Assembly (NCBI GenBank): GCA_032622095.1
Contig: CP136061.1
Coordinates: forward strand, 89,086,983-89,150,982
Direction: 5' to 3'
DNA length: 64,000 nucleotides
Source of the DNA: Siphonodentalium dalli
Taxonomy: Eukaryota > Mollusca > Scaphopoda > Gadilida > Siphonodentaliidae
The notes below the pieces were generated by a model. That model was not told the DNA's origin, made no database searches, and saw only the letters and a list, made by a program, of their open reading frames with translations. Positions 31,741-42,200 of the stretch are shown one piece after another. How positions within the stretch are numbered: the first letter of the stretch is position 1; the number at the start of each line of letters is the position of its first letter. The position numbers and the translations under genes were made by a program.

Positions 31741-32441
31741 TAATAACTCATTGCAAATGGATTTGATATTACATAACCATGCGTCTTCTGCACAATATGC
31801 ATGCATCTTATTTTCCTCATAAATACTGATGGATGTGTCTCATTGTATGCGATGCGTGGTGGTTTGTGGGTAACTCTTTATAATGTTCTTTCGAACTATC
31901 GTACTCGGCAAACTTCGTTGATCTCCATGTTGTACTGAAATATGCCATTTAAATTGTACATTTTGAACTCACTGACCTATGGCAGTATGCGAAATGGAGT
32001 CCTGTGAGGTTTGTCGAATCAGTTTGTCTGTAATTACCATGTGTCATTCAACTCCTGGAATCCCAGGGTCATGTTAGGTTTACATCTTTCTTACTGAGAT
32101 TATAATGAATTAAATAATTGGGTCGTCTATTTATAGATTATTGGTGACAGTGTTATCTGTATGTGCGTGCGATCTCTAGTATCGCGAAGATTCTCAGCAG
32201 CAGAGCGATGTTGTAGTACTCTGAGTCTATAGAAACCCTGGGAATGTAGTCAATGCACCTGAGAGAACAGATTCGATACAATTTGAATCAGGGCAGACAA
32301 TTTCGAATCGAATCGAATCAGACAAACGATTATGAATCGTATTGAATCAAATCGATTCACAGGGCCCTAATAGTACTGTAAGTCCAAGTGTAACATAAAC
32401 GGTTAATGTTGAACTTCCAATGTGTGAATAGCTCGACTCAC

Positions 32442-32496
32442 CGGTCCATGGCGGCCAGTAATGATTGGATTCGGGTTTGCATCATCTGAAGAACAC
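32442..32496 (-). CDS. COG5: COG5 visible exon 3
   Basis: Acceptor ATCACTTCAG, donor CCG|GTGAGT. 2 nt, then 17 codons reading VLQMMQTRIQSLLAAMD, then 2 nt that make Arg with exon 4. Matches GVLQMMQTRIGALQGAVDR. Confidence 0.96.
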
Positions 32497-32936
32497 CTGA
32501 AGTGATAAAATAGATTAGGCATTTACTCAAGACTGTCTCTATTTTTTTAAATTTCAAAACCACACGCTAATCAATCGATCAGTTGAGTTATTTCGATAAA
32601 CATGGAGGCTGTTATCTATCGTTTGGGTAATTAACTGAAACATAATCCAGTTGCACTTTAGCACAATTATTTGTTATTATGTGCGTAATCGCAATTGAAT
32701 TGTGCCTCAGTGCAATTATCAATAAATGTGAAATTGACCTCCCGTGTATGCTGGATGTGTGCCTTGTGGTTCATGCTCCGTAATATTTACAAAACCAAAT
32801 TTTGGTGTTAAATAAAAATATCCTTTGAATAATTCTTTGAGTGACCATAAATGGAGTTTGTTCAAAGAGCATATTAATTAAGGATAAAACTTCAACACCT
32901 CCATGCCAATTGGAATAAAGGTAGGATTTTTATTAA

Positions 32937-33264
32937 CCCTTTCATGACTGGAGCTTCCTGAATTTTGTGCCAATGCATTCTCTTATATATGCCAATCGAC
33001 CATAGGTCGCCTCGCATATATAAGAGAATGCATTGGCCTAACAAATTTTATTTTATTTTTTTATAATTGTTATTAAAAGAATGTAAGAAAAATTATAAGA
33101 AATGATAAAAATTGAAGAATGTAAAAAAAATTGTAAAAAAAAAATGTTAGGCTAATGCTTTCTTTTATATATGCGAGGCGACCTGTGCTCGACTTGCATG
33201 AATAAGAGAATGCTTGGCAGAGGGTCTTTAATGCTGTACCAGCACAGCTCCCGTCATGAAAGGA
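32937..33264. mobile_element. TTAA-flanked CCCTTTCATGACTGGAG MITE
   Basis: Ends CCCTTTCATGACTGGAGCTT and CAGCTCCCGTCATGAAAGG, TTAA at 32933-32936 and 33265-33268. Two cassettes (TGCATTCTCTTATATATGCC and AGGCTAATGCTTTCTTTTATATATGC) flank an AT-rich spacer. It ends about 50 bp from COG5 exon 2. Confidence 0.82.
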
Positions 33265-33316
33265 TTAATACCAAATATGCACCAATAACGCAGACGTAAT
33301 AACAATTGGTGTTTAC

Positions 33317-33374
33317 CTTCCAGAGTCTCCACCCCTGTTGCTTGTGATAAGAGATCTTCATGGTGATTTACAAT
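33317..33374 (-). CDS. COG5: COG5 visible exon 2
   Basis: Acceptor TATTTTTCAG, donor GAAG|GTAAAC. Reads IVNHHEDLLSQATGVETLE plus the first base of Gly, matching COG5 [20 protein letters not shown]. This is the helical N-terminal COG5 domain shared with other CATCHR tethers. Confidence 0.96.
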
Positions 33375-33402
33375 CTGAAAAATACATTCATTGGTATACA
33401 GA

Positions 33403-33553
33403 CAAGCCTTGAAATAGGGTGTCTGTCATTTGCAAAATGAGGTCCCCAGAGGGTGAATTTAGTGATGATACCCCGCATAGCGGGCTAGCATCACCAAATT
33501 CACCCTCTGGGGACCTCATTCTGCAAATGACAGACACCCTATTTCAAGGTTTG
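33403..33553. mobile_element. hAT-like palindromic MITE, CAAGCCTTG family, with exact 8-bp target duplication
   Basis: A single palindrome from CAAGCCTTGAAATAGGG to CCCTATTTCAAGGTTTG, flanked by exact TATACAGA on both sides (33395-33402 and 33554-33561). This is the cleanest copy and fixes the element boundaries and the 8-bp target duplication for the family. It lies 28 bp upstream of COG5 exon 2. Confidence 0.92.
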
Positions 33554-33794
33554 TATACAGAGCTACTGACAGACACCATAGGCTATGGAGGTTTCCATGA
33601 ACACTCACTAGTGGGAGGAGCTTATGGTTGCTGGGAGACAAGGCGCCTGCAGAAATAGTTTAATTAGTGTGCCTGTGCCTGGCTATAGGTTATAGTACAC
33701 CTGAGAACATATATTATTTTCGTCTTTAATTGTGGAAAATATGACAGGTGTCACACAAAATGAAAAGAGTGTATTAATCATCGATGAATTTCCA

Positions 33795-33872
33795 ACATCA
33801 TTACACAAATCATTACATCATTACACAAATCATTACATCATTACACAAATCATTACATCATTACACAAATCA
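33795..33872. repeat. 20-bp tandem repeat, about four copies
   Basis: Unit ACATCATTACACAAATCATT, nearly four identical copies, in the COG5 intron between exons 1 and 2 as seen here. Confidence 0.93.
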
Positions 33873-33914
33873 AAATTTGACACCAAATAAGTTGTTTTAA
33901 AATAGGCAATTTAA

Positions 33915-34306
33915 CCCTTTACCCAACAGAACGGCCCTGTGCCAATGCATTCTCTTATATATGTGAGTCGACCATAGGTCGCCTCGCATATATAAGAGAA
34001 TGCATTGGCTTAACACATTAAAAATTATAAAATTGTTAAAGAATGTAAGAAAAAATGATAAAAAGTGTTAAAAAAATATTTTTTTTAGGCCAATGCATTC
34101 TCTTATATATGCGAGGCAACCTATGGTCGACTCGCATATATAAGAGAATGCATTGGCACAGGGCATAACTGTAACTATCACAATGTGGTCAAGGAGTCGG
34201 TTCCAATGATATCCATATTTGTATGGTTCTATTGAGACAGACCGAAGATATTTTAGGCTGTTGAAGCTTTATTTGGGCGTTTTTGGCCGGTTTGTTGGGT
34301 AAAGGG
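33915..34306. mobile_element. piggyBac-like MITE, CCCTTTACCCAAC family (copy 4)
   Basis: TTAA at 33911-33914 and 34307-34310; ends CCCTTTACCCAACA and TGTTGGGTAAAGGG; two palindromic cassettes inside. Nearly identical to 20909-21300. Confidence 0.9.
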
Positions 34307-34753
34307 TTAACACTGAAAGTATGCCAGATATCAAAATTAGGGTGTCATGTGATACGTTGACATTACATTACGTTTTTGAGCATTACCAAGCCTACAATTA
34401 GTGTGTCTGTCATTTTCAGAATCAAGTCTCTAGCGGGTGGATTTAGTGAAGCTCTCCCGCATGGTGGGCCAGCATCACCAAATTCACCCTCTGGTAACCT
34501 CATTCTGCTCAGGCCTCAACTGCTATGGAAAACCTGATCATATTGAAGTTCCCCAGTTGAATTGTGTGATGTAACTGATGTTCACCCATTAGTCATTTCA
34601 ATTATGCATTTTATCTTCTGCAAATTAGGGGATATAGAAACTTCCCAGATGGGAAAAAGTTACTAAAAACAATGTTAACTTGAGACTATAGATACTTCCC
34701 AGAAGATGAGGCCTAAACAGAATGAGGTCCCCAGAGGGTGAATTTATTGATGC

Positions 34754-35250
34754 TAGCCCCATATCACAGTGTATAAACCGTACAAACATTAAATCGGAAG
34801 TTGTTTTCGAAAAGACGAAAAATGCTATTTTTAGAACGTAAATGTGACAGAAATATCACAACAACACCACAAAATCCAGGTTTCAGACAGACACACGGCT
34901 GCACCACATCTACTAACGTAATTATAAATTGTACATACACATTTGCCGATCGTAAGCGGGGGCCATTTGAGCGAAGGACTCTGTTTAATAGATAAAAACG
35001 GCCTTTGATCACTTCAGAAAATAATTTTCTCGCAAAAATTCCCTCTTCAAATGTCATTTTAACACATAACCAGCATCTGTCGGAAACCCCACTATATTGC
35101 AACGGAAAGGCCGTTATGTGTGCAACATATATCGACATGCCCTTGGCTCGAGTGTATTCACAATTTAAAAGTAGAGAGTATTTATTTGGACACCCCACTC
35201 GTCAGTCATTGTACGCCTAGTTGTGTACGACGACAATACTAGTTGCGATG
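34754..35250. repeat. Left inverted arm of the foldback (partner 37130-37640)
   Basis: Reverse complement of 37130-37640 at high identity. On the minus strand it keeps an open frame of about 144 codons whose translation (landmarks NCEYTRAKGMSIYV and VKMTFEEGIFARKLFSEVI) is shared with the other arm. I recognise no domain. Confidence 0.85.
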
Positions 35251-37129
35251 TTATACAGGAATCGTACAGTAATGATATGTTCCTTTCGATCCACTTAAAC
35301 ATAACTATGACTTCGAAATGTCACGTCATTGAACTTATAGACTCTGCCTGAATAAAACAAGGTATTCCTATACTATTTAGTTACTTTTATTCGACTCCGC
35401 ATGTAACAAAGCTGTATTTGGGGGTTGAGGAAATATATTGTATTCTGTGATGAAATTGTGTATAGGTCAGGGGTGGGGTCTGCAATTGTTTTCCGAATAC
35501 TAGGCGGGGCGGTGGTTGGGTCTGCAGCCCTGCTTACACATTTTTCCTGGCCCTGTAATTTTGTTCCTAGAGTCATTTTTCTTCAAAATAATGGGACAGA
35601 AGGTTTTAAGAATGCTTCTATTATGTAATATGTATGCACTTAACCATTGGTAGGGGGTTTGAGTTCACCAGCAGTTAATAATGGGGAATGGCACCAAGGG
35701 GTAATAAAATGTCAGCTTGCTAAATGCTCAAGGATCTATCAATGCACATTGGCATGGAAAGGCTGATATTTAAATAGTTCTATTAAAAATCATTTATTCA
35801 ACCTGGTGTAAATGAAAGCATAACACAATAATAGATTCTTCAAATAAATGTAAACTCTTCAAGTAAAGGTACTCAATCCGATTCGATGGTTCCCATATCA
35901 TCAGATTCCAACAACAACATTTTTTTTTAAAATGCCGCGTCAGTTATAAGAATCCAGTAATTGCCCAAAACTAATGTTAATCAGTCAACTATAGTATAAA
36001 ATTGCCCAAAACATGTTATTGTCATCTATCTGACACAAAAAAGTCACTTGTTTTTAGAATTATCCATCTTCATCCGCAATTTGTTCAGATAAGTCTTCTC
36101 GTCGACTATTTACGGGGGCCACTTAAAATTTAAATAATATAATTCAGACATCGAGATGTGATCACTCTGAGCTTTGATGGGTCGGTTCCGCGACTCGAAT
36201 CAAATATCTTTTACCGCCGATGCCAAGGAAATAGTAATTTGCGCAGATTTGCGAGCGACATTTCGGATTGAGTAATTTTAACTCTTCAAATAAAAATAGA
36301 CTATTAAACAACTGTAATAAAATAAAACAAATGTGTTAAAACAAACTTTGACCGATTTCAACGTTATTCGGTATATGGGTCGAGGATCACCTATAGATGG
36401 GAGCTGTAAAATTTGAATGATTTTTTATGAAAAATATGGCCACTGGCAGCCATCTTGGATTTTACTCTTTGCATCACTAAATCCTTTAACACAAAATGCA
36501 GAGCTTATCCCTCATCCGATCATCACCAATCTGTATATGGATCTTCGTTCTGACCTCTCGGTGGGTGCCTTCGATTTTTTCCCAAATTTTGTAAAATAAA
36601 TGGCTGCCATTTTGGCCATCTTGGATTTTACTCTTTGTATGACCAAATCCTTTAGCACACCTTACAGGTCACATTTCTCACCCAATCGTCACCGAACTCC
36701 ATATGGATCTTCGACGTGGCCTCTAGATGGAAGCCTCCATTGTTCCGCAAAATTTGTTTAAAACAAACATGAGCACCTGAAGCTATATTGGATTTAAAAT
36801 GTCAATCCATCAGCATACCGTACAGCCCACATTTATTGGAGAATTGTTTTGAAACTTTACAGTGCTGTTGGTATATAAAAGTGGGAATGCTTCTATAATC
36901 ATGATACGGGACATTGATAAGAAAAGATAGATCAGGAAAACTGAGTAAAATTGTCATTTGAAGCAGTTTGGATGGGTTGGGTCACTATCCCAGATTCGGA
37001 AAACGGATGTGGAGCGGAACAGTGCCTTTCTCTTGTGATTGAAGGTTAATAATGACCATCGGGAGGCCGAGTATCTCTAATATGGAAACCTAATTCATGG
37101 GTTCGTCTTTTCACATAAATCCCATCATC

Positions 37130-37640
37130 ACAACTTGGCGTACATATTTTTGGCAACTAGTGATCATCAACTTAAACAACTAGGCGTACATAGACTCAGA
37201 GGGGGGTGTCCAAATCAATACTATCTACGTTCAAATTGTGAATACACTCGAGCCAAGGGCATGTCCATATATGTTACACACGTAACGGCCTTTCCGTTGC
37301 AATATAGTGGGATTTCCGACAGATGTTGGATATGTGTTAAAATGACATTTGAAGAGGGAATTTTTGCGAGAAAATTATTTTCTGAAGTGATCAAAGGCCG
37401 TTTTGATCTATTAAACAGAGTCCTTCGCTCAAATGGCCCCCGCTTACGATCGGCAAATGTGTATGTACAATTTATAATTACGTTAGTAGATGTGGTGCAA
37501 CCGTGTGTCCGTCTGAAACCTGGATTTTGTGGTGTTGTTGTGATATTTCTGTCACATTTACGTTCTAAAAATAGCATTTTCCTTCTTTTCGAAAACAACT
37601 TCCATTTAATGTTTGTACGGTTTATACACTGTGTATGTCG
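37130..37640. repeat. Right inverted arm of the foldback (partner 34754-35250)
   Basis: On the plus strand the arm is open from 37135 to 37707 (190 codons), sharing the frame with the left arm on the minus strand. The opposite strand is also open over 37221-37598, so openness alone is weak evidence of coding. Vertebrate or mollusc homologues are not recognised. Confidence 0.8.
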
Positions 37641-37717
37641 GATAGCATCACTAAATTCACCCTCTAGGGACCTCTTTCTGCAAACTACACATTATTTGCA
37701 GGCTTGAGCATTGAGCA

Positions 37718-37868
37718 CAAGCCTTGAAATAGGGTGTCTGTCATTTGCAGAATGAGGTCCCCAGAGGGTGAATTTAGTGATGCTAGCCCACTATGCGGGC
37801 TAGCATCACCAAATTTACCCTCTGGGAACCTCATTCTGCTTACAACTCAGCAGAATGAGGTCCCCAGA
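37718..37868. mobile_element. Right-truncated CAAGCCTTG-family MITE adjoining the 3.3-kb element
   Basis: Starts CAAGCCTTGAAATAGGG and passes one full palindrome, then stops within CAGAATGAGGTCCCCAGAG. TTGAGCA precedes it (37711-37717) and TTGAGCA follows (37870-37876), so it may be a truncated copy duplicated with its flank. Confidence 0.6.
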
Positions 37869-38297
37869 GTTTGAGCATTAATGCTAAGAAACCTGTGATA
37901 CTGTACAGAGAATACCCCATAAAGTGGTAAAAATATATAACAATTATATATATTTACACACTAAGTGTTGTCATCACTAAATCCAGCATTCTGATTGGTC
38001 GGCGCCCACGTGGCTAGTTGCAGTTATTTCTCGGTGAATGCGCAACGCCTAATAACACCAAGCTAATAACACCATCGATACGTCATTAGGTTTGGAAAGA
38101 CGAACGCATAGTGCTTTGGGCGCATTTTGACTCGCGCAGGATTGACTTAATACATCATCGGGTTTCAACATGAAGAGAAATTGTTCCTATTAACTTTTGC
38201 CAAGGGTGCTATCGGGTATTTTGGGCTGATCTTGTCACGATACACTTTTCGATTTAAATATATTTACAAAAGTGGCTTTTTCGCTAAATGTATATAA

Positions 38298-38461
38298 ATA
38301 TAAGGATTAACTGTCATGTGGACTATTTTTATGGAGATGTAACGGTGAGGTAAGTGGACATAACTTGTATGTAAAACCCTTCGGGTTTTACACAAGTTAT
38401 GTCCACTTACCTCACCGTTACATCTCCATAAAAACAGTCCACATGACAGTTAATCCTTATA
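38298..38461. repeat. 164-bp near-perfect palindrome
   Basis: Arms of about 75 bp (TATAAGGATTAACTGTCATG... and its complement ...CATGACAGTTAATCCTTATA) flank a small hairpin centre ACCCTTCGGGTT. Only one or two mismatches are visible. It lies in the COG5 intron about 160 bp below visible exon 1. Probably a MITE, but no target duplication was identified. Confidence 0.85.
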
Positions 38462-38620
38462 TAACAATTATGGCAAAAGACTTGATACACATACTGGTGT
38501 GTAAACGAATGATACAACAGCCGGAACACTTTAAAATCTTCTTTAAATAAACATCACCTTTCATAGCAAAGTGTTTTCATAAGTGTTACCTGATGGAATG
38601 AATATGAAGCGTGATCTCAC

Positions 38621-38760
38621 CTGGGAATGTATCTCTTTATCAAGCATAGATATTCCTTCCGCAAGCTTGCTGAGTTGTTCTGATATAGCTACAACTTGTA
38701 TTGCTTTATTAGCATGTGCTTTGGCATCAAGGTTCTCATCAAGAAAGATTTTGAACAATT
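38621..38760 (-). CDS. COG5: COG5 visible exon 1 (second or later coding exon)
   Basis: Acceptor TTAATTTTAG, donor CAG|GTGAGA. Reads LFKIFLDENLDAKAHANKAI, then QVVAISEQLSKLAEGISMLD and KEIHSQ. It matches the COG5 N-terminal block FLKEDFDVKTY...[21 protein letters not shown]. It begins with 2 nt of a split codon, so at least one exon with the start codon lies at higher coordinates; I could not identify it. Confidence 0.96.
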
Positions 38761-38865
38761 CTAAAATTAAAAAGAATATGATAAATGTTAAAGATTCATT
38801 CAGGGTTTCGGACAATTTTATATACATGTAGTTGCCTAGATCATGATCATATTCCACCCGTTTAA

Positions 38866-39010
38866 ACCTTTCATGATGGGATCTGCGCTGGTGCAGCATT
38901 AAAGATCCTGAGCAAGTGCATTCTCTTACATATGCATGTCTCCCATATTAGTAGGGATCCTTGCATATATAAGAGAATGCCTTGGCTTACAATGTCAAGG
39001 TAAATATTAT
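38866..39010. mobile_element. Degenerate CCCTTTCATGAC-type MITE
   Basis: AAACCTTTCATGATGGGATCTG, GTGCAGCATTAAAGATCCTG and a damaged cassette (AAGTGCATTCTCTTACATATGC...GCATATATAAGAGAATGCC). The right end is lost. Confidence 0.55.
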
Positions 39011-39200
39011 CTTATATATCTAGTCATTCCAGTAGACAACACCAGTGATGACAACACCGAACAGAGTTCAACAGACTGAAGCTATTGCACATTGTAGTTA
39101 ACTGTGCTCCATTTTTATCCATGTTTTTTATCTGTTAATTCTTATCGTTTATCTTGTCTTGTGATTTTATGTTTACCTTTTATTTTTAATATCTAGCATT

Positions 39201-42200
39201 AGTGTGGTCGCAGAGGGTTAGACCCAGAAGAAATTGGAAAAGAAGCGGTTTTGGTGTCATTCGACGCGGGTGAATCTCGTGTATAACATATCCAAAATCC
39301 GCTTTGGGCAAAATCCAGGATCCGACATGGCGTCCAACATGGCTGCCGTTAGTCAAAAGATACTTTGACTGAGATTAATTCGATAATAGTGAGAACAAAT
39401 GTTGTCATATGTATACAAATGTATATATTTTTGCAAAGGTAAAATATTGTGCCACCTGTTTATGGCAAAAATGGAACCCCTCGTCCCAGATGGCCACCAA
39501 AATGGTGGCCTAAACTCGAACATTTGAAGTTTTTGCCTAATATCTTAAAGATCAATTCCTGTTGTTTGATAATGGTTCAGACTGGCGACTTTGATTAGGT
39601 TAATTCATGTTAATTCAGCATTGGAGCAATGAAAGATACCATAAATGGGGTCCCAGACTCATCTACACCCTCAAAAATTTGATTTTACAGAACGCGGTAT
39701 AAAATTCCACAAAAATCGCCATTGTGATTAGTCTTATATCAACAAGAAATGGACAGAACTGTACAATGTAAGTTGGGCATACCAATATCAATGAATACTC
39801 CAATTCAATGAAACCATAATTGGCGCTTTGTCTCAAAATGGCTGCCAAAATGGCGGTCAAAATATGGAAAATGGCGGATATTGATCACAGTGTCATTCAT
39901 TCTATTATAAGTAGTGGTTGATGACTAAAATTGACTAAATAAATACGAATGTATACCTCTTTATGATGCCACTATGCTAGCTCTATGTAAAAACTTAAAA
40001 ATCAGTACCAAAAATGGCTGCCAAAATGGCCACCCGATGTGAAAAATACTATTTTCTATCACTTCTGTTTATCAGTTGTTGCTCTCTGAACTGGGAAACA
40101 ATGGGTACATTCTTTCAATGATCGTGTCAACTGATCATTCCAGCAATGACATGTCTAATCGATTAGATCATAGTTTACTCCGGTCCTTCACTAATAAGTT
40201 ATAACGAATGCGGTATGAAATTTAACCAAAATCGACTTTGGGGTTCTGGTCACATTTGATATTTAGGGATGAGCAGATCTTGTCTACAAAATAATTGAGC
40301 ATTTCTTATATTTGTGAACATTCCATCTCAAATAGACCAAAAGAAACAATAAATTTTATCTAATATGGCTTCCAAAACGAAAATGGTAGACTCTGCCCAG
40401 CTTATCATATAATGGAAGTTGTGAGTGGTGGATGCAGTTGATAGTTGGCTAATATACATGTATGTGGCTCATATACATCAAAACTATTTATTTTCAATCT
40501 TTTGGTGGCTTCCCGCGGGTTGAAAAAATCTCGACGCATCAGTGCTATAATGTCGTAACTCAATTATGGCGGGAAATGAGTATTTGATACCATTCGAATC
40601 GTGAGAAAAAATCCAATCCGATGGGCCAAACTGTCTTTGCATTGGATGACAAATATTCGCACAAACCAGTGAAGAAAATGTCGTATCTCCAGCGATCTTT
40701 ACAATTATTAATGCTATGAGGTCGTATGTCCAACAGCAGCCAATCGGACGCTTCAGGTTGTCCACATGACTTCTGTTTTGTGTTTGTGAATTCTAAAATG
40801 TGTGCTATATGGTAGTATCTCCATATTAGTCACGTGATCATTTGGTGATTTAAATTTTGTGATTGTTCCACACATTTCTGTATGATGATGCACATGGGGG
40901 AATTTTCATAGTGTAGAATAGGCACTTTCTAGTTCATAGACACATGCGATTGCCACCATATTTAGCTTAATCTGCATTTATTAGCACAACTTCATTATAG
41001 CATGGAAAAGAATCGTCGCTGGCATACGCAAATTGTCATATCTCCAAACAAGCTATTGCTTTTTAAAAGAAAACGAGGGAGTAAACAGAAAACAATATGT
41101 GATTCAATGAACAGCTAATGTCAGTTTTCATTGGGATAAATACAACAATACGTGATGCTTTGTCAACATTAGGAGAAATGTTGTCTAAAAACTTCAACCT
41201 TCATTTTCTCGGAAAGTTGAAAATGTGGGTTACATTATAGCAATGATGCGATGAAATATTAACTATTCGGGCTCGGCCATCATTTTCAAGTTTCAAGCTG
41301 GAACTAAATGTAGCCCATGGATTCCCCATTTCGACATGTAAGAAAAGTAGTTTTACTCTGATCTCTTACCAGATATCAACTCTCCGGTAAATGGTGATCT
41401 CTTATGTTCTAGAAAATACGTGTGCCAAATACATATATGTATGAAGAAATTATCCCCATACATTGTTTACACATCGACTCCGTAAGTATGTGGAGGTTTT
41501 CTTGGAAAAGTAGGATTTTAAAACCTCGAAACCGTCTGTACAAACAATAAAAGTTAATAGGAAATGACGTTGGATGTAGGTCTAGAGTACGTCGTCCTCA
41601 TGAAATAGTTTTCGTGTCATTAATTTGCACATATTTCGTGTTCTGATGAGCATGGATGAATGCCTTATGTGGCAGTTTGATTGTCTAGCATCCGGAAAAT
41701 AACATGTTCATTGTTCACATTTCTTAGACAAACATGTTGTTAATCACCAAGTTCATGTGGCATTTCTATCCAACGACAACCTTGAAATACCAGTTCATCA
41801 AGCTAAATGGTTGATACCTTTACGCCTACTGGTCAGATCCAGCCGTGGCCAGTGTTCGCGCTGTCGGTAGCCAAATTAGCCAATGGCTAATCTTTTTCGA
41901 ATTTGGCTAATAAAAATTTCATTTGGCTAAACTTTTGGCTAAACTTTTTTTTACCCCAAATGGAGAATGAAAGCATGAATTTTTGGCAAGTGGGTTTTCA
42001 ATTCTGTGATGTGAACGATCTAGTCCGAAAACATCGTAAGTGGGAATATATCGCCGACTGTACAAAGGGAAACCCGATCGCGGACAGTACAAAGGGAAAC
42101 CCGTCACTCTGCACGAAACAGCAAAAGTCTTTATTTTAAATTTAATCCGCTAATCCCCCATTGTCTGACTGGTCACTCACGGGGCTCCTGCACAATGCAT

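Larger units (their letters stand above)
34387..37706. mobile_element. 3.3-kb member of the CAAGCCTTG hAT-like family with foldback interior
   Basis: It opens CAAGCCTACAATTAGTGTGT and closes ATTATTTGCAGGCTTG. Flanks are AGCATTAC (34379-34386) and AGCATTGA (37707-37714), sharing AGCATT. Between the ends lie family arms (34440-34515, 34718-34753 and 37641-37680) and a pair of about 500-bp inverted arms (34754-35250 and 37130-37640) around a 1.9-kb centre. The centre holds a dispersed segment shared with 59580-60010 and a 'gccatcttggatttt' repeat at 36417-36830. No hAT catalytic motif was seen. Confidence 0.6.
5301..38760 (-). other. COG5: COG5 gene locus (19 exons seen; first and last coding exons not found)
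   Basis: Nineteen exons, from 38760 down to 5301, have AG/GT boundaries and compatible phases and read as one protein of about 733 codons. Its order of conserved segments is that of COG5 from near the N-terminus to near the C-terminus. COG5 is a CATCHR-family helical-rod subunit of lobe B (COG5-8) of the conserved oligomeric Golgi complex, which tethers vesicles during retrograde intra-Golgi traffic. Animal COG5 is usually about 830-860 residues, so roughly 60-70 residues are missing at each end. The starting exon must lie above 38760, and the terminal exon is probably off the left edge. Introns run from about 0.1 to 5.3 kb and are full of MITEs. Confidence 0.93.

Noticed and set aside
31960-32050. 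A candidate COG5 exon reading KLIRQTSQD...
   Set aside because: It loosely resembled the KIVARTAQ segment, but phases did not fit. The true exon (31384-31453) matches the motif and both neighbouring phases.
34764-37707. Calling the foldback-arm frames (144 and 190 codons) as genes
   Set aside because: No recognisable domain, and the antisense strand is also open over much of the arm; reported as a finding instead.
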